In this document: positions 9,903 to 18,469 of the stretch, piece after piece
How positions within the stretch are numbered: the stretch's first letter is position 1
Layout: the number at the start of each line of letters is the position of its first letter
NCBI GenBank assembly: GCA_020161535.1
Contig: JAIUNW010000002.1
Location: forward strand, 310,001 to 374,000
Length of the DNA stretch: 64,000 bases
DNA from: Bacteroidota bacterium
GTDB taxonomy: Bacteria; Bacteroidota; Bacteroidia; Chitinophagales; Chitinophagaceae
Direction: 5' to 3'
Translations under genes and position numbers: made by a program
The notes under the pieces: generated by a model
The model's database searches: none
The model's input: only the letters and a program-made list of their open reading frames with translations
Told to the model about the DNA's origin: nothing

Positions 9903-11573
9903 ATGCAAGTTATAAAAAGACTGCTTCCCATCCTGATGGTTGTTTGTCCGTCGCTGTTGCTCGCCCAATCCACCCTGTTGCCGCAGGGCTATAAACACCA
10001 GCAACTGATCGACCGGATGGAAATTCGTTTCCGCGACAGTGCTTTGTCGATGCAACAGGCCAAACCCTTCGACCGAAAAGGTTGGGTAGAAGCGCTGGAA
10101 GCCATCGATCCGTCTGCGCCCATGAGTGTGGTTGATGCGTTTAATATCGAGAGTGCGCTGATGAATAACCAGGAATGGGTAACCGGCCCTACCGAAAGTT
10201 TTGCCAGCAAGCGGCCCTTTCTGAAAACCTTTTATAAAACCCGGGCCGACTTGCTACAGGTGAATGTGAAAGACTTTTTCCTGGCCATCAATCCGATGTT
10301 CAATTTTCAGGTAGCGAAAGAATCTGGAACGGATGAAACCCTGTATATCAACAGCAGGGGTGCGCGGGCCCGCGGATTAATCGCTGAAAAAATCGGCTTT
10401 GATTTTTACCTCGCCGAAAACCAGGAAAAAGACCCCTGGTATGTACGGCGTTTTCAGCAGGATTTTAATGCCGTACCGGGTGCAGGTTATTATAAAACCT
10501 TCAAAACAACGGGCTATGATTACCTCGATGCCCGCGGTTCTATATTTGTCAACGCCACCAAATACATCAATATTCAGTTTGGGTACGACAAAAATTTTAT
10601 CGGTAACGGCTATCGCAGTTTGTTCCTCAGCGATTTTTCCAACAACTATTTGTTCCTGAAATTAAATACGCGCATCTGGAAGTTGAACTACCAGAATATT
10701 TTTATGGAACTGACGCCGTCGTTGAGCAGGAGCTTTCGCGACGACCAGTTGCTGGATAAAAAATACGCGGCTATGCACCACCTCAGCTACCAACCTACCA
10801 AGTGGCTGAATGTAGGGTTGTTTGAATCGGTGATCTTCGGCCGCCGCAACAAATTTGATTTCACCTACCTGGTGCCGGTTATTTTCCTGCGCTCCATCGA
10901 ACAGCAGAACGGCAGTGCCGACAATGCCAATATCGGCTTTGATGTAAAAGCAAATGTGGCCAAACATTTTCAGTTTTACACGCAGGTATTGTTTGATGAG
11001 TTTAAGCTGAGTGAGATGAAGAGCAGCCGTGGTTGGTGGGCCAACAAATACGCGATCCAGTTGGGTGCCAAATACATTGATGCCTTTGGCATTACCAATC
11101 TCGACCTGCAGGCTGAATACAATAAGGTTCGACCGTTTACTTATTCGCACAATGATAGCCTTGCCGATTATTCGCATTATAACCAGTCGCTGGCGCATCC
11201 CATGGGTGCCAACTTGCGCGAGTTTATCGGCATTGTTCGCTACCAGCCCATACCGCGATTGCAAGTACAGGGCAAACTCATTGCCTGGCAGCAGGGAAAG
11301 GACTCGGCCGGTATTGATTTTGGCAGCAATATTCTTCGGCCCTATAGCGATCGTCCCTACGATTATGGCTGGACCACCGGCACCGGACGAAAAGCAACCG
11401 GTGTAAATGCGTCCTTGTACCTGGGTTATGAAATACTGGAGAACTTATTCATTGATGGTATGTTGCAGGTGCGCAATTACAAGACCAACAACGATGCGTC
11501 GCTTACGCGCAACACGACCCTGTTCAGCCTGGGCTTACGCATGAATATGTATCGAAGAGAATTTGATTACTAG
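9903..11573 (+). CDS. Outer-membrane beta-barrel protein, RemB/Wzi (capsule assembly)-like
   Basis: 556 residues with a signal peptide (LLPILMVVCPSLLLAQ, cleavage near 22). The body alternates aromatic and polar residues as in beta-barrels, with patches such as GYDKNFIGNGYRSLFLSDFS and a C-terminus in aromatic strands (RMNMYRREFDY). The central part resembles the Wzi capsule-assembly barrel and Bacteroidota proteins annotated as gliding motility protein RemB. RemB is a surface gliding adhesin component in Flavobacterium; Wzi anchors capsule. I base this on remembered motif similarity. It begins a six-gene run: the UbiA gene starts four bases after its stop, so co-expression with the polyketide genes is likely. 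Confidence 0.65.
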   Translation: MQVIKRLLPILMVVCPSLLLAQSTLLPQGYKHQQLIDRMEIRFRDSALSMQQAKPFDRKGWVEALEAIDPSAPMSVVDAFNIESALMNNQEWVTGPTESFASKRPFLKTFYKTRADLLQVNVKDFFLAINPMFNFQVAKESGTDETLYINSRGARARGLIAEKIGFDFYLAENQEKDPWYVRRFQQDFNAVPGAGYYKTFKTTGYDYLDARGSIFVNATKYINIQFGYDKNFIGNGYRSLFLSDFSNNYLFLKLNTRIWKLNYQNIFMELTPSLSRSFRDDQLLDKKYAAMHHLSYQPTKWLNVGLFESVIFGRRNKFDFTYLVPVIFLRSIEQQNGSADNANIGFDVKANVAKHFQFYTQVLFDEFKLSEMKSSRGWWANKYAIQLGAKYIDAFGITNLDLQAEYNKVRPFTYSHNDSLADYSHYNQSLAHPMGANLREFIGIVRYQPIPRLQVQGKLIAWQQGKDSAGIDFGSNILRPYSDRPYDYGWTTGTGRKATGVNASLYLGYEILENLFIDGMLQVRNYKTNNDASLTRNTTLFSLGLRMNMYRREFDY

Positions 11574-11576
11574 GCC

Positions 11577-12440
11577 ATGCTGCAACGATCTACCATTCAG
11601 TTGTTGCGATTTCCGTTTTCGTTTTTGTTGCTACCGGTTTATCTGTTTGCACTCAGCCAAACCCTGTACACCAATTGGCTGGATGCTGTATGGGTCTTCT
11701 TTATTTTACATGTGCTGGTTTATCCCGCCAGCAACGGCTACAATGGTTATATGGATCAAGATACCGACGCGGTGGGCGGCATCAGGCACCCGTTGCCACC
11801 CAGCAAGCAATTGTTGCAACTGGTAAACGCCATGGATATCCTGGCCATTGCTTTGTCGTTGCTGGTTACGCCCTGGTTCGCCCTGGGTGTGCTGTTGTAT
11901 ATCGCTGCTTCGCGCGCGTACAGCAGTCGCTTAATCAGGCTTAAAAGATTTGCCTGGTCGGGTTTTTTGTTGGTGATGCTTTGCCAGGGGGCACTGGTGT
12001 TTGCCATGGTGTATCATGGCGTACACCTGCGACATCCGTTGGCCGTGCCCCTCAGTGGTTGCGTGGCCAGCAGTCTGTTGCTGGGCGGGGCCTATCCACT
12101 CACGCAGGTATACCAGCACCGCCAGGATGAAGCTGATGGCGTGAAAACCATTAGCATGCAACTGGGCATCAAAGGCACTTTTATTTTTTCGGCACTGCTG
12201 TTCAACGCAGCCTTTCTCGCACTAGGCCTGCATTTTGCGTTACAATTGGAATTGGATCGGTTTCTGTACCTCTTGCTTTTTTTCCTGCCGGTGGGGCTTT
12301 ATTTTTTCTTTTGGGCGCGAAAAGTGTGGAAGAACAGCGTCGCTGCCAACTACGATAACCTGATGCGCATGAATTGGGTGTCGGCAATTTGTTCCAATGC
12401 AGGTTTTCTGTTTATCTTGATCTGGAAATTACTTGACTGA
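11577..12440 (+). CDS. UbiA-family prenyltransferase
   Basis: 287 residues, almost entirely hydrophobic with about eight or nine membrane helices. The first aspartate-rich motif is N56-G-Y-M-D60-Q-D-T-D64, matching the family pattern NDxxDxxxD except for Gly at the second position. A second acidic motif (HRQDEADGVKT, about 180-190) sits in a later loop. UbiA enzymes move a polyprenyl chain from its diphosphate onto an acceptor, usually an aromatic ring, in the membrane. Directly ahead of a type III polyketide synthase (8-bp overlap), the natural hypothesis is prenylation of the polyketide-derived ring. It is not next to menaquinone genes, so a menA role is less likely. Confidence 0.85.
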   Translation: MLQRSTIQLLRFPFSFLLLPVYLFALSQTLYTNWLDAVWVFFILHVLVYPASNGYNGYMDQDTDAVGGIRHPLPPSKQLLQLVNAMDILAIALSLLVTPWFALGVLLYIAASRAYSSRLIRLKRFAWSGFLLVMLCQGALVFAMVYHGVHLRHPLAVPLSGCVASSLLLGGAYPLTQVYQHRQDEADGVKTISMQLGIKGTFIFSALLFNAAFLALGLHFALQLELDRFLYLLLFFLPVGLYFFFWARKVWKNSVAANYDNLMRMNWVSAICSNAGFLFILIWKLLD

Positions 12441-13515
12441 AATCAGCTCCATAGGAACAGCGCTGCCTGCTTACCGTCATGCGCAGCAGGACATCAGGCA
12501 GTTTATGGACAGGGTATATGCGTTGTCGGCTACCGATAGCCGTAAGATGCGCTTCCTGTACCAGCAGTCGGCTATTGATTACCGTTACTCTGTAATTCCT
12601 GATTATAGCCTGCCGGCTGATGACTGGGTTTTTTATCCGGCCACCGAATCGCTGGAACCTTTTCCCACGCTCGAAAAACGCATGGAGTGGTACGATGCGC
12701 AGGCATTGGCACTGTCGCTACAGTCCATCGAATCTTGTTTGGCAAACAGTGCTTGTACAACTGCCGACATCACGCACCTCATTACGGTAAGCTGCACCGG
12801 CTTGAAAGCCCCGGGACTGGAACTCGCCCTGCAACAAGCGCTGGCCTTGCCCGCAAACACGCAACGCCATGCCATCAATTTCATGGGTTGTTATGCCGCC
12901 ATCCATGGCCTGCGGCAGGCCGATTTGATCTGCCGCGCCGATCCATCGGCCAAAGTACTATTGGTATGCACCGAACTTTGCACCCTGCATTTTCAGAAAA
13001 CACCTGATGCCGACAATATTGCTTCTTCCTTGTTGTTTGGCGACGGATCAGCAGCGGTATTGTTGCAAGCTGCAAACGGCAAGGGCCCCGTGTTGAAAGG
13101 TTTTTACGGCGAAGTAGTGGCTGCCGGCAGCAAAGACATGAGCTGGGGTTTGTCATCGTCGGGTTTTCAAATGACACTCAGTGGCTATGTGCCCGATTTG
13201 TTGTCGACCGATTTCCAGCCCATGCTCGAACGGGCTTTTTTACAATATGGCATCAGCCGCAACAGTATTCAAGGCTGGTGCATTCATCCGGGCGGTAAAC
13301 GGATTTTGGAGGCCCTGGGTAAAAGCCTGCAGTTGGACCATGAACTGGCTGCTTCCTATTCGGTACTGCGTCGTTTTGGCAATATGTCATCGCCCACCGT
13401 CTTGTTTGTATTAAAAGAATTGCTTGACGCCGGTACGCGCGGGCCCATACTGGCCGCGGCTTTCGGACCGGGGCTCACCATGGAAACCTGCTGGCTGGAG
13501 GCCGGGTCGTCATGA
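12433..13515 (+). CDS. Type III polyketide synthase (chalcone/stilbene synthase family)
   Basis: 360 residues beginning at a TTG inside the 3' end of the UbiA gene; SSIGTALPAY near the N-terminus is the usual start of this family and no ATG lies near. Thiolase fold with the full catalytic triad: C153 in NFMGCYAAIHGL, H285 in CIHPGGKR and N317 in GNMSSPT; the gatekeeper Phe lies in LLFGDGSAAV. Such enzymes extend an acyl-CoA with malonyl-CoA and cyclise to resorcinols, pyrones or acylphloroglucinols. The methyltransferase starts within its last codons. Context resembles Streptomyces srsA-srsB-srsC (synthase, methyltransferase, flavoprotein), which makes methoxylated alkylquinones; product here unknown. 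Confidence 0.93.
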   Translation: MTEISSIGTALPAYRHAQQDIRQFMDRVYALSATDSRKMRFLYQQSAIDYRYSVIPDYSLPADDWVFYPATESLEPFPTLEKRMEWYDAQALALSLQSIESCLANSACTTADITHLITVSCTGLKAPGLELALQQALALPANTQRHAINFMGCYAAIHGLRQADLICRADPSAKVLLVCTELCTLHFQKTPDADNIASSLLFGDGSAAVLLQAANGKGPVLKGFYGEVVAAGSKDMSWGLSSSGFQMTLSGYVPDLLSTDFQPMLERAFLQYGISRNSIQGWCIHPGGKRILEALGKSLQLDHELAASYSVLRRFGNMSSPTVLFVLKELLDAGTRGPILAAAFGPGLTMETCWLEAGSS

Positions 13516-14216
13516 ACTGGTCTGCGCGACGCAATCAACCCGAACTGCTCGACCAGCCGGGCATTCCTTTCGATGCCATCCGCCTTAATATGCAGGAGCT
13601 GGCGGTTATCAATCATTGGCTGGGCGGCCACCAGATCAGTATCAATGCCTGTAAAAAACTGGTGTCGTCCATGCCTGCTTTTTCGATTGCCGAAATAGGC
13701 AGCGGGGGCGGTGATAATTTACTAGCCATCGCCCGCTGGGCCCGCAAAGAACAAAAGAAAATTCGCGGTATTGGCATTGATCTGAATCCTTCTTGTGTGT
13801 TGTATGCGCGCGATCGGTTTCCGGCATTTGATTTTGTTGAAGCCGACTACCGGCACTATGTTTTTAATGAATCACCTGATATTATTTTCTCCTCACTATT
13901 TTGTCATCATTTCAGCAGTGAAGAACTGGTGACCCAACTACAGTGGATGTACCAAAACAGCCGCGTTGGTTTTTTTATAAACGACCTGCACCGGCATCCG
14001 CTGGCATACCATTCTATCAAATGGTTGACGCGTTTTTTGTCTAAGTCTGAATTGGTGCGGCATGATGCGCCGCTGTCGGTGCAACGTGGCTTTAGCCGGC
14101 GCGACTGGGCCGGTATTATCTCACGGGCAGGTATACCCGAAGTTTCCATTTCCTGGCAATGGGCGTTTCGCTGGTGTATCCTGGTAAAGAAAAATGACGG
14201 TGGAGCAGCCGTTTGA
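13512..14216 (+). CDS. SAM-dependent class I methyltransferase of the type III PKS operon
   Basis: 234 residues, start ATG overlapping the synthase stop by four bases. Rossmann-type methyltransferase: motif I EIGSGGGDN (about 57-65), an acidic loop GIGIDLNPS (end of strand 2) and a motif II-like region PDIIFSSLFCHHF. C-terminal half RGFSRRDWAGII...AGIPEVSISW fits the substrate-binding part of small-molecule methyltransferases. Likely methylates a hydroxyl or ring carbon of the polyketide product, as SrsB does in Streptomyces; this is inference from gene order. The following FAD oxidoreductase begins 23 bases before its stop. Confidence 0.85.
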   Translation: MNWSARRNQPELLDQPGIPFDAIRLNMQELAVINHWLGGHQISINACKKLVSSMPAFSIAEIGSGGGDNLLAIARWARKEQKKIRGIGIDLNPSCVLYARDRFPAFDFVEADYRHYVFNESPDIIFSSLFCHHFSSEELVTQLQWMYQNSRVGFFINDLHRHPLAYHSIKWLTRFLSKSELVRHDAPLSVQRGFSRRDWAGIISRAGIPEVSISWQWAFRWCILVKKNDGGAAV

Positions 14217-15339
14217 AACGGATATAGCCATTGCCGGCGGCGGACTCGCCGGATTGAGTGCAGCGATTTTGCTGGCGCGGCAGGGGCATAGCGTTGTGTT
14301 ACTGGAAAAAAATGAATACCCGTTTCACCGGGTTTGCGGCGAATACATCAGCGAAGAAAGTCGCCCTTTTTTAGCATCACTGGGGCTGGATTTACCGGCA
14401 ACCACCTATCCACTTATCCGCCAACTGCAATTGTCGGCACCGGCTGGTTTGTCGTTGCTAACCGACCTGCAACCAGGCGGTTTTGGCATCAGCCGTTACC
14501 GGCTCGATGACCTGCTGGCGCAGCAGGCGCGAGCTGCCGGCGTGCGGCTCATGACGGGGCTCAAGGTCGACGCCATTCAATACCGAAACGGTAAACAGGA
14601 AATGCAGGCGGGCAAACTGCGTTTCGCTGCCAAACTGGCCCTTGGCTGCTTTGGCAAACGGAGCAACCTCGATCTTGGGTTCAAACGGCCCTTTGCAATA
14701 CACAAACCCGGCAAAGCGGGGAACTATATTGCCGTTAAATACCATGTGCGGTATGACCAGCCCATCGATACCATTGCCCTGCACAATTTCGACCAGGGGT
14801 ATTGTGGTATTTCAGCGGTGGAAAACAACCAGTATTGCCTTTGTTACCTGACCATTGCCGATAACCTGGCGCGCTGCGGCAACAATATCCCGCAAATGGA
14901 GGCGACTATTCTGGCACAAAATCCTTTTCTTCGTAACATATGGCAAACGGCTGATTTTGGTGATCGCAAACCCATCAGCATTTCACAGGTTTCATTTGCG
15001 CCCAAGTCGACTCTTGAAAACCATGTGTTGATGATCGGCGATGCAGCGGGACTCATCACGCCACTCTGCGGAAATGGCATGAGCATTGCGATGCATGGCG
15101 CAAAGCTGGCCGCCGGTTTGGGTGATTCGTTTTTGCGGGGCAAAATTTCCCGCAGCGTTCTGGAGGCCCAATACCAGCGGCAATGGAAGCAGCATTTTGG
15201 CCGACGCCTGCAGGCGGGACGAGCCATCCAATATTTTTTCGGAAATCCGCGGTTGAGTAATTGGTTGTTGCGGGCGGGGAGAATGTCTCCTGCGCTCACC
15301 AGATTTCTCATTAAACAAACCCATGGTGAAAATTTTTAA
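14194..15339 (+). CDS. FAD-dependent oxidoreductase (geranylgeranyl reductase/hydroxylase family) of the PKS operon
   Basis: 381 residues. N-terminal dinucleotide fold AIAGGGLAGLSAA (GxGxxG, about residues 12-24) with the acidic end of strand 2 in VVLLEKNE, then HRVCGEYISEES, typical of the geranylgeranyl reductase/FixC-like flavoprotein group, and the second FAD motif GDAAGLITPLCGNGM. Family members hydroxylate phenolic rings or saturate prenyl chains. In this operon it could hydroxylate the polyketide ring toward a hydroquinone (as SrsC) or reduce the chain added by the UbiA enzyme; sequence does not decide. Overlaps both neighbours (23 bp before, 17 bp after), suggesting translational coupling. 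Confidence 0.85.
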   Translation: MTVEQPFETDIAIAGGGLAGLSAAILLARQGHSVVLLEKNEYPFHRVCGEYISEESRPFLASLGLDLPATTYPLIRQLQLSAPAGLSLLTDLQPGGFGISRYRLDDLLAQQARAAGVRLMTGLKVDAIQYRNGKQEMQAGKLRFAAKLALGCFGKRSNLDLGFKRPFAIHKPGKAGNYIAVKYHVRYDQPIDTIALHNFDQGYCGISAVENNQYCLCYLTIADNLARCGNNIPQMEATILAQNPFLRNIWQTADFGDRKPISISQVSFAPKSTLENHVLMIGDAAGLITPLCGNGMSIAMHGAKLAAGLGDSFLRGKISRSVLEAQYQRQWKQHFGRRLQAGRAIQYFFGNPRLSNWLLRAGRMSPALTRFLIKQTHGENF

Positions 15340-16777
15340 GACTTGTAGTTTGTGGTTGCTCATGCAGGGAATGGATCCGTTACAGGCGCAGGATTATCAC
15401 GCGGTACAAGGCTCCAATTATGCCGGGTCGCTGGGCGTGTACAATAATCCGGCAGCCATGGTCAATACACCAGTTAAATGGGACCTGACCATCGCCGGCA
15501 TCCAGGCCAAATACCAAACCAATGCCATCCGCATTGCTGACTATTCGCTGTTGTCGTCGCCCGCCAATTCGCAATTCTTTATCACCGGCGGTAGCAAAGA
15601 ACGGTATGGCAATGCGCAGGCCAATATCAACCTATTCACTACGCGCATCGCCTGGGGCCGAAACCGGGCCATTTCTTTTGGCGCCAACCTACGGTCGGGC
15701 GCCAATTTCAGCACCAGCGAATACAATTACCGCGATACGGTGAGCAGTGTACAATCGTTTATGACCCTGAACGAAGCCACCGGACCCTATTCTGCCAAAA
15801 TGCGCATGAGCACGGCGGTGGAATTGTGTTTGTCGTACGGTCAAACGATTTTGAGAGGTGGCGATTGGCGATTGAACGGCGGACTAACGGTGAAGGTTAA
15901 CCGAGGTTTGGCCGGCGCGCAGGGCACGGTTACGAATATCAGTAAAACGTCAACGGCTACCCCCACGGGTATTGAATACCAGCTCACCGGCGGTTCGCTT
16001 ATTTACGGCTACTCATCCAATATTGACCACCTGAATGGCAATTACAGCCGCCTGACCAATATTGCCAACCTGGTGCGCTACAGCAGATCAGGTGCTTCGG
16101 TAGACCTTGGTTTGGAGTGGTTGAAACTGCCTGATAATGGTCCGGCGTATACACAGGGCGAAGATGATTATTACGATTACGATTGGAAAGTGAGTGCGTC
16201 TGTATTGGATATCGGCTGGGCGCAGTATAGGTATGGTGCTGAAAGCCGGCGCGCCACCATTCCAGCCAATGGCCCTACTGCTACAGAAATCGACCAGCAT
16301 ATTGATTCAACCGTCAAAAGTCTTTCTGATTTTACGAATGCCATTGCGCAATTGGTTCCGGTGCAATCGGCGGGTACCGATTATAAAATCTTTTCGCCCG
16401 CGCGCATCAACCTGAATGTGGATCGCTGGCTGATGAGTGCCTTGTACCTGAATGCCGATATCAATGTCAATATCGGGTCGCTGTTTCTCGGCAAGAACCG
16501 GTATATCCTGAAGAGCATGAATAGGGTGCGCGTTACACCGCGGTATGAAGTGCGTCGCTGGGGGCTCTACCTGCCCTTGCAATACAATGCAAACAACCAG
16601 TTTTGGGTTGGTGCAGCGGGTCGCCTCGGTCCGTTGTTGGTGGGCGTTCACAACCTCGCCAATCTTTTCTCCAAAACATCGATGGCCAGTGGCGGCGGTT
16701 ATATTGCCCTGACCATTCGCAGTTCGCAATTCACCGGTACCAAGAAAGAAAAGAAATACGATTGCCCAACCTATTGA
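15323..16777 (+). CDS. Putative outer-membrane beta-barrel protein (DUF5723-like)
   Basis: 484 residues. A short hydrophobic start (about 1-23, ending LQAQDYH) looks like a signal peptide. The mature part opens with NYAGSLGVYNNPAAM, a phrase typical of Bacteroidota FadL/PorV-like and DUF5723 barrels, and continues with alternating beta-strand pattern to the end. It starts within the last 17 bases of the FAD oxidoreductase gene, tying it to the polyketide operon. It might move or store the hydrophobic product in the outer membrane, but that is only a guess from position. The family assignment is from motif recall. Confidence 0.6.
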   Translation: MVKIFKTCSLWLLMQGMDPLQAQDYHAVQGSNYAGSLGVYNNPAAMVNTPVKWDLTIAGIQAKYQTNAIRIADYSLLSSPANSQFFITGGSKERYGNAQANINLFTTRIAWGRNRAISFGANLRSGANFSTSEYNYRDTVSSVQSFMTLNEATGPYSAKMRMSTAVELCLSYGQTILRGGDWRLNGGLTVKVNRGLAGAQGTVTNISKTSTATPTGIEYQLTGGSLIYGYSSNIDHLNGNYSRLTNIANLVRYSRSGASVDLGLEWLKLPDNGPAYTQGEDDYYDYDWKVSASVLDIGWAQYRYGAESRRATIPANGPTATEIDQHIDSTVKSLSDFTNAIAQLVPVQSAGTDYKIFSPARINLNVDRWLMSALYLNADINVNIGSLFLGKNRYILKSMNRVRVTPRYEVRRWGLYLPLQYNANNQFWVGAAGRLGPLLVGVHNLANLFSKTSMASGGGYIALTIRSSQFTGTKKEKKYDCPTY

Positions 16778-16806
16778 GCGGGCGAACTGTTATATCAATG
16801 GCCCGC
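16778..16806 (+). other. Inverted repeat after the PKS operon
   Basis: GCGGGC (16778-16783) and its complement GCCCGC (16801-16806) flank a 17-base spacer directly after the stop of the last operon gene. The long loop and absence of a T run (CGCATAAAAAA follows) argue against a standard intrinsic terminator. It may still mark the transcript end or protect it. Confidence 0.3.
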
Positions 16807-16822
16807 CGCATAAAAAACCAGT

Positions 16823-17188
16823 ATGAGCAGTAAAAAAACATTGGTAATGGGTGCTTCCGCTAACCCTGAGCGTTATAGTTATCTCGCCATCAACAAACTC
16901 AGGGCACACGGCCATCCGGTGGAAGCCATCGGCCGAAAGGCAGTACAAGTAAAGGATGTGTTGGTGCGAACCGGCACTGATTCCCTGAAAGATATTGACA
17001 CCGTGACCATGTACCTGTCGGCCGAAAACCAGCAACCCTACTACGATTACATACTCGGACTGCACCCCAAAAGAATCATCTTCAATCCCGGTGCTGAAAA
17101 CGAAGAACTGGCTGCCAAAGCAAAGGCCCTGGGTATTTATCCGCAGGAAGCCTGCACCCTGGTATTGCTCAGCACGGGCCAGTACTGA
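16823..17188 (+). CDS. CoA-binding domain protein (YccU-like)
   Basis: 121 residues, a single Rossmann-type CoA_binding domain. The nucleotide loop is VMGASANPERYSY, followed by AINKLRAHGHPVEAIGRK, and it ends with the family phrase EACTLVLLSTGQ. Length fits the stand-alone YccU/CoA-binding family, whose physiological role is not settled; members bind CoA or a related nucleotide in the cytoplasm. It follows the polyketide operon by 45 bp with an inverted repeat between, so it is probably a separate unit. A terminator-like hairpin lies about 85 bp after the stop. Confidence 0.85.
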   Translation: MSSKKTLVMGASANPERYSYLAINKLRAHGHPVEAIGRKAVQVKDVLVRTGTDSLKDIDTVTMYLSAENQQPYYDYILGLHPKRIIFNPGAENEELAAKAKALGIYPQEACTLVLLSTGQY

Positions 17189-17272
17189 TCAAGCCAATGG
17201 GGGTGAACCCGTTAATGGGACTTGGTTATGCACCATTGTGGGAAATTAATTTTTTCATAACAGTCGTCGTTG

Positions 17273-17293
17273 GCGCGGCACCGCGGCTTTTTT
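17273..17293 (+). terminator. Possible intrinsic terminator after CoA-binding gene
   Basis: CGCG (17274-17277) pairs with CGCG (17282-17285 region) around a GCAC loop, followed by GGC and six T. The stem is short, so strength is doubtful; position between two plus-strand genes supports it. Confidence 0.35.
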
Positions 17294-17316
17294 GGTAATT
17301 TCCAAAAACCCATTTT

Positions 17317-17790
17317 ATGTTATGGAGAAAATTTAATGGCGATTTGATCGAGCTTCCGATCAAAGACGCCGTAGAAAGAGCGATTCAAAAAGAATCGAAC
17401 AATGGCTATCATTTAAAAGTTTGTATCGGCACCGACTCGCAGGTAAAAGGGATTGAAACTGAATTTGCCACGGTGATTGTTTTTTTGCGCGAAGGCCATG
17501 GTGGTTTTATGTTCATCCACAATGAAAAGACCCGCCAAAAATATTCCATCAAAGAACGCATGCTGGTGGAAGTGGCGCGCAGTATTGAAATAGCGTATGA
17601 GCTTTGTCCGCTGTTTACCGAATACAATGTTGACATGGAAGTGCATGCCGATATCAACACCAATCCGCATTTCAAAAGCAATGATGCCTTGAAAGAAGCC
17701 ATGGGTTATATACTCGGAATGGGCTTCGCTTTCAAAGCAAAACCAGAAGCATTTGCCAGCAGTAGCTGTGCCAACAAAGTGGTGAATTAA
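17317..17790 (+). CDS. YkuK family RNase H-like protein (DUF458)
   Basis: 157 residues. The core has the RNase H-like first strand with its acidic residue in VCIGTDSQVKG, a second acidic strand MEVHADINTNP, and a helix-rich end GMGFAFKAKPEAFASSSCANKVVN typical of the YkuK/DUF458 family found in Bacillus and Bacteroidota. The fold suggests nuclease or nucleic-acid binding activity, but no function has been shown that I know of. Its TAA shares the palindrome TTAA with the stop of the convergent engB gene (17787-17790). Confidence 0.8.
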   Translation: MLWRKFNGDLIELPIKDAVERAIQKESNNGYHLKVCIGTDSQVKGIETEFATVIVFLREGHGGFMFIHNEKTRQKYSIKERMLVEVARSIEIAYELCPLFTEYNVDMEVHADINTNPHFKSNDALKEAMGYILGMGFAFKAKPEAFASSSCANKVVN

Positions 17791-18410
17791 TCGCCCGCAT
17801 TCATGTCTGCAATCATTTGCAGCAGTTTCTCGCGGCCCTGCCCCTTCACCGCGCTGGTCACTACATGGGCCGGCAGAAATTGCCAGGTTTTTCGCATCTC
17901 CTGCAAAAAATCTTTTACGTTTTTCGCCACCGTGCGTTGGTTCTCTTTGTCGGCCTTGGTAAACACCAGGGTAAACGGCAGTTCCCAATCGCCCAGTTGG
18001 TTGACGAAATCAAGGTCAATTTTTTGGGGCGCGTGCCGGCCATCGATCAGCACAAATAAATTGACCAGGTTTTCTCTTTTGCGCAGGTAATTTTCGATCA
18101 TTTTCGTCCACTGTTTACGCTGGGCCTGCGACACTTTTGCAAAACCATAACCTGGCAAATCGACCAGGTACCATTTCTGCACCTGGCCCCCGGCACCGTT
18201 CTGGCTCAGCACCTCAAAATGGTTGATTAACTGGGTTTTTCCGGGCGTGCCTGAGGTTTTGGCCAGTTTCTGGTTGGCGGTGAGCATATTGATCAGGGAG
18301 GATTTTCCCACATTGCTCCGGCCGATAAAAGCGTATTCGGGCCGGTCGGCCGGCGGACATTTTTCCCAATCGGGGCTGCTAACCAGGTAGCTGGCTTTGT
18401 TGATCTGCAT
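17787..18410 (-). CDS. engB: Ribosome biogenesis GTP-binding protein YihA/EngB
   Basis: 207 residues from the ATG at 18410; the frame is open to 18467 but MQINKASYLVSS is the usual family N-terminus. TRAFAC-class GTPase: G1 GRSNVGKSS (30-38), G2 threonine in SGTPGKTQL, G3 DLPGYGFA, G4 TKAD, G5 near TSAVKGQG. EngB is an essential GTPase of large-subunit assembly that associates with the ribosome. Divergent from the pyruvate dehydrogenase E2 gene across 59 bp, which must hold both promoters. Convergent with YkuK with overlapping stops. Confidence 0.95.
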   Translation of the reverse strand: MQINKASYLVSSPDWEKCPPADRPEYAFIGRSNVGKSSLINMLTANQKLAKTSGTPGKTQLINHFEVLSQNGAGGQVQKWYLVDLPGYGFAKVSQAQRKQWTKMIENYLRKRENLVNLFVLIDGRHAPQKIDLDFVNQLGDWELPFTLVFTKADKENQRTVAKNVKDFLQEMRKTWQFLPAHVVTSAVKGQGREKLLQMIADMNAGD

Positions 18411-18469
18411 GGAACAAAGATAAAATTGCCTTAATTTCGACCTCTCATTATCTATAAAACAATACACAG

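Noticed and set aside
10662..11264. 200-codon open frame antisense to the RemB/Wzi-like gene
   Set aside because: The plus-strand gene has a signal peptide and barrel pattern; the reverse frame shows no structure of a real protein.
16778..16806. Hairpin after the polyketide operon as a true intrinsic terminator
   Set aside because: A 17-base loop and lack of a T run make this unlikely; kept only as an inverted repeat.
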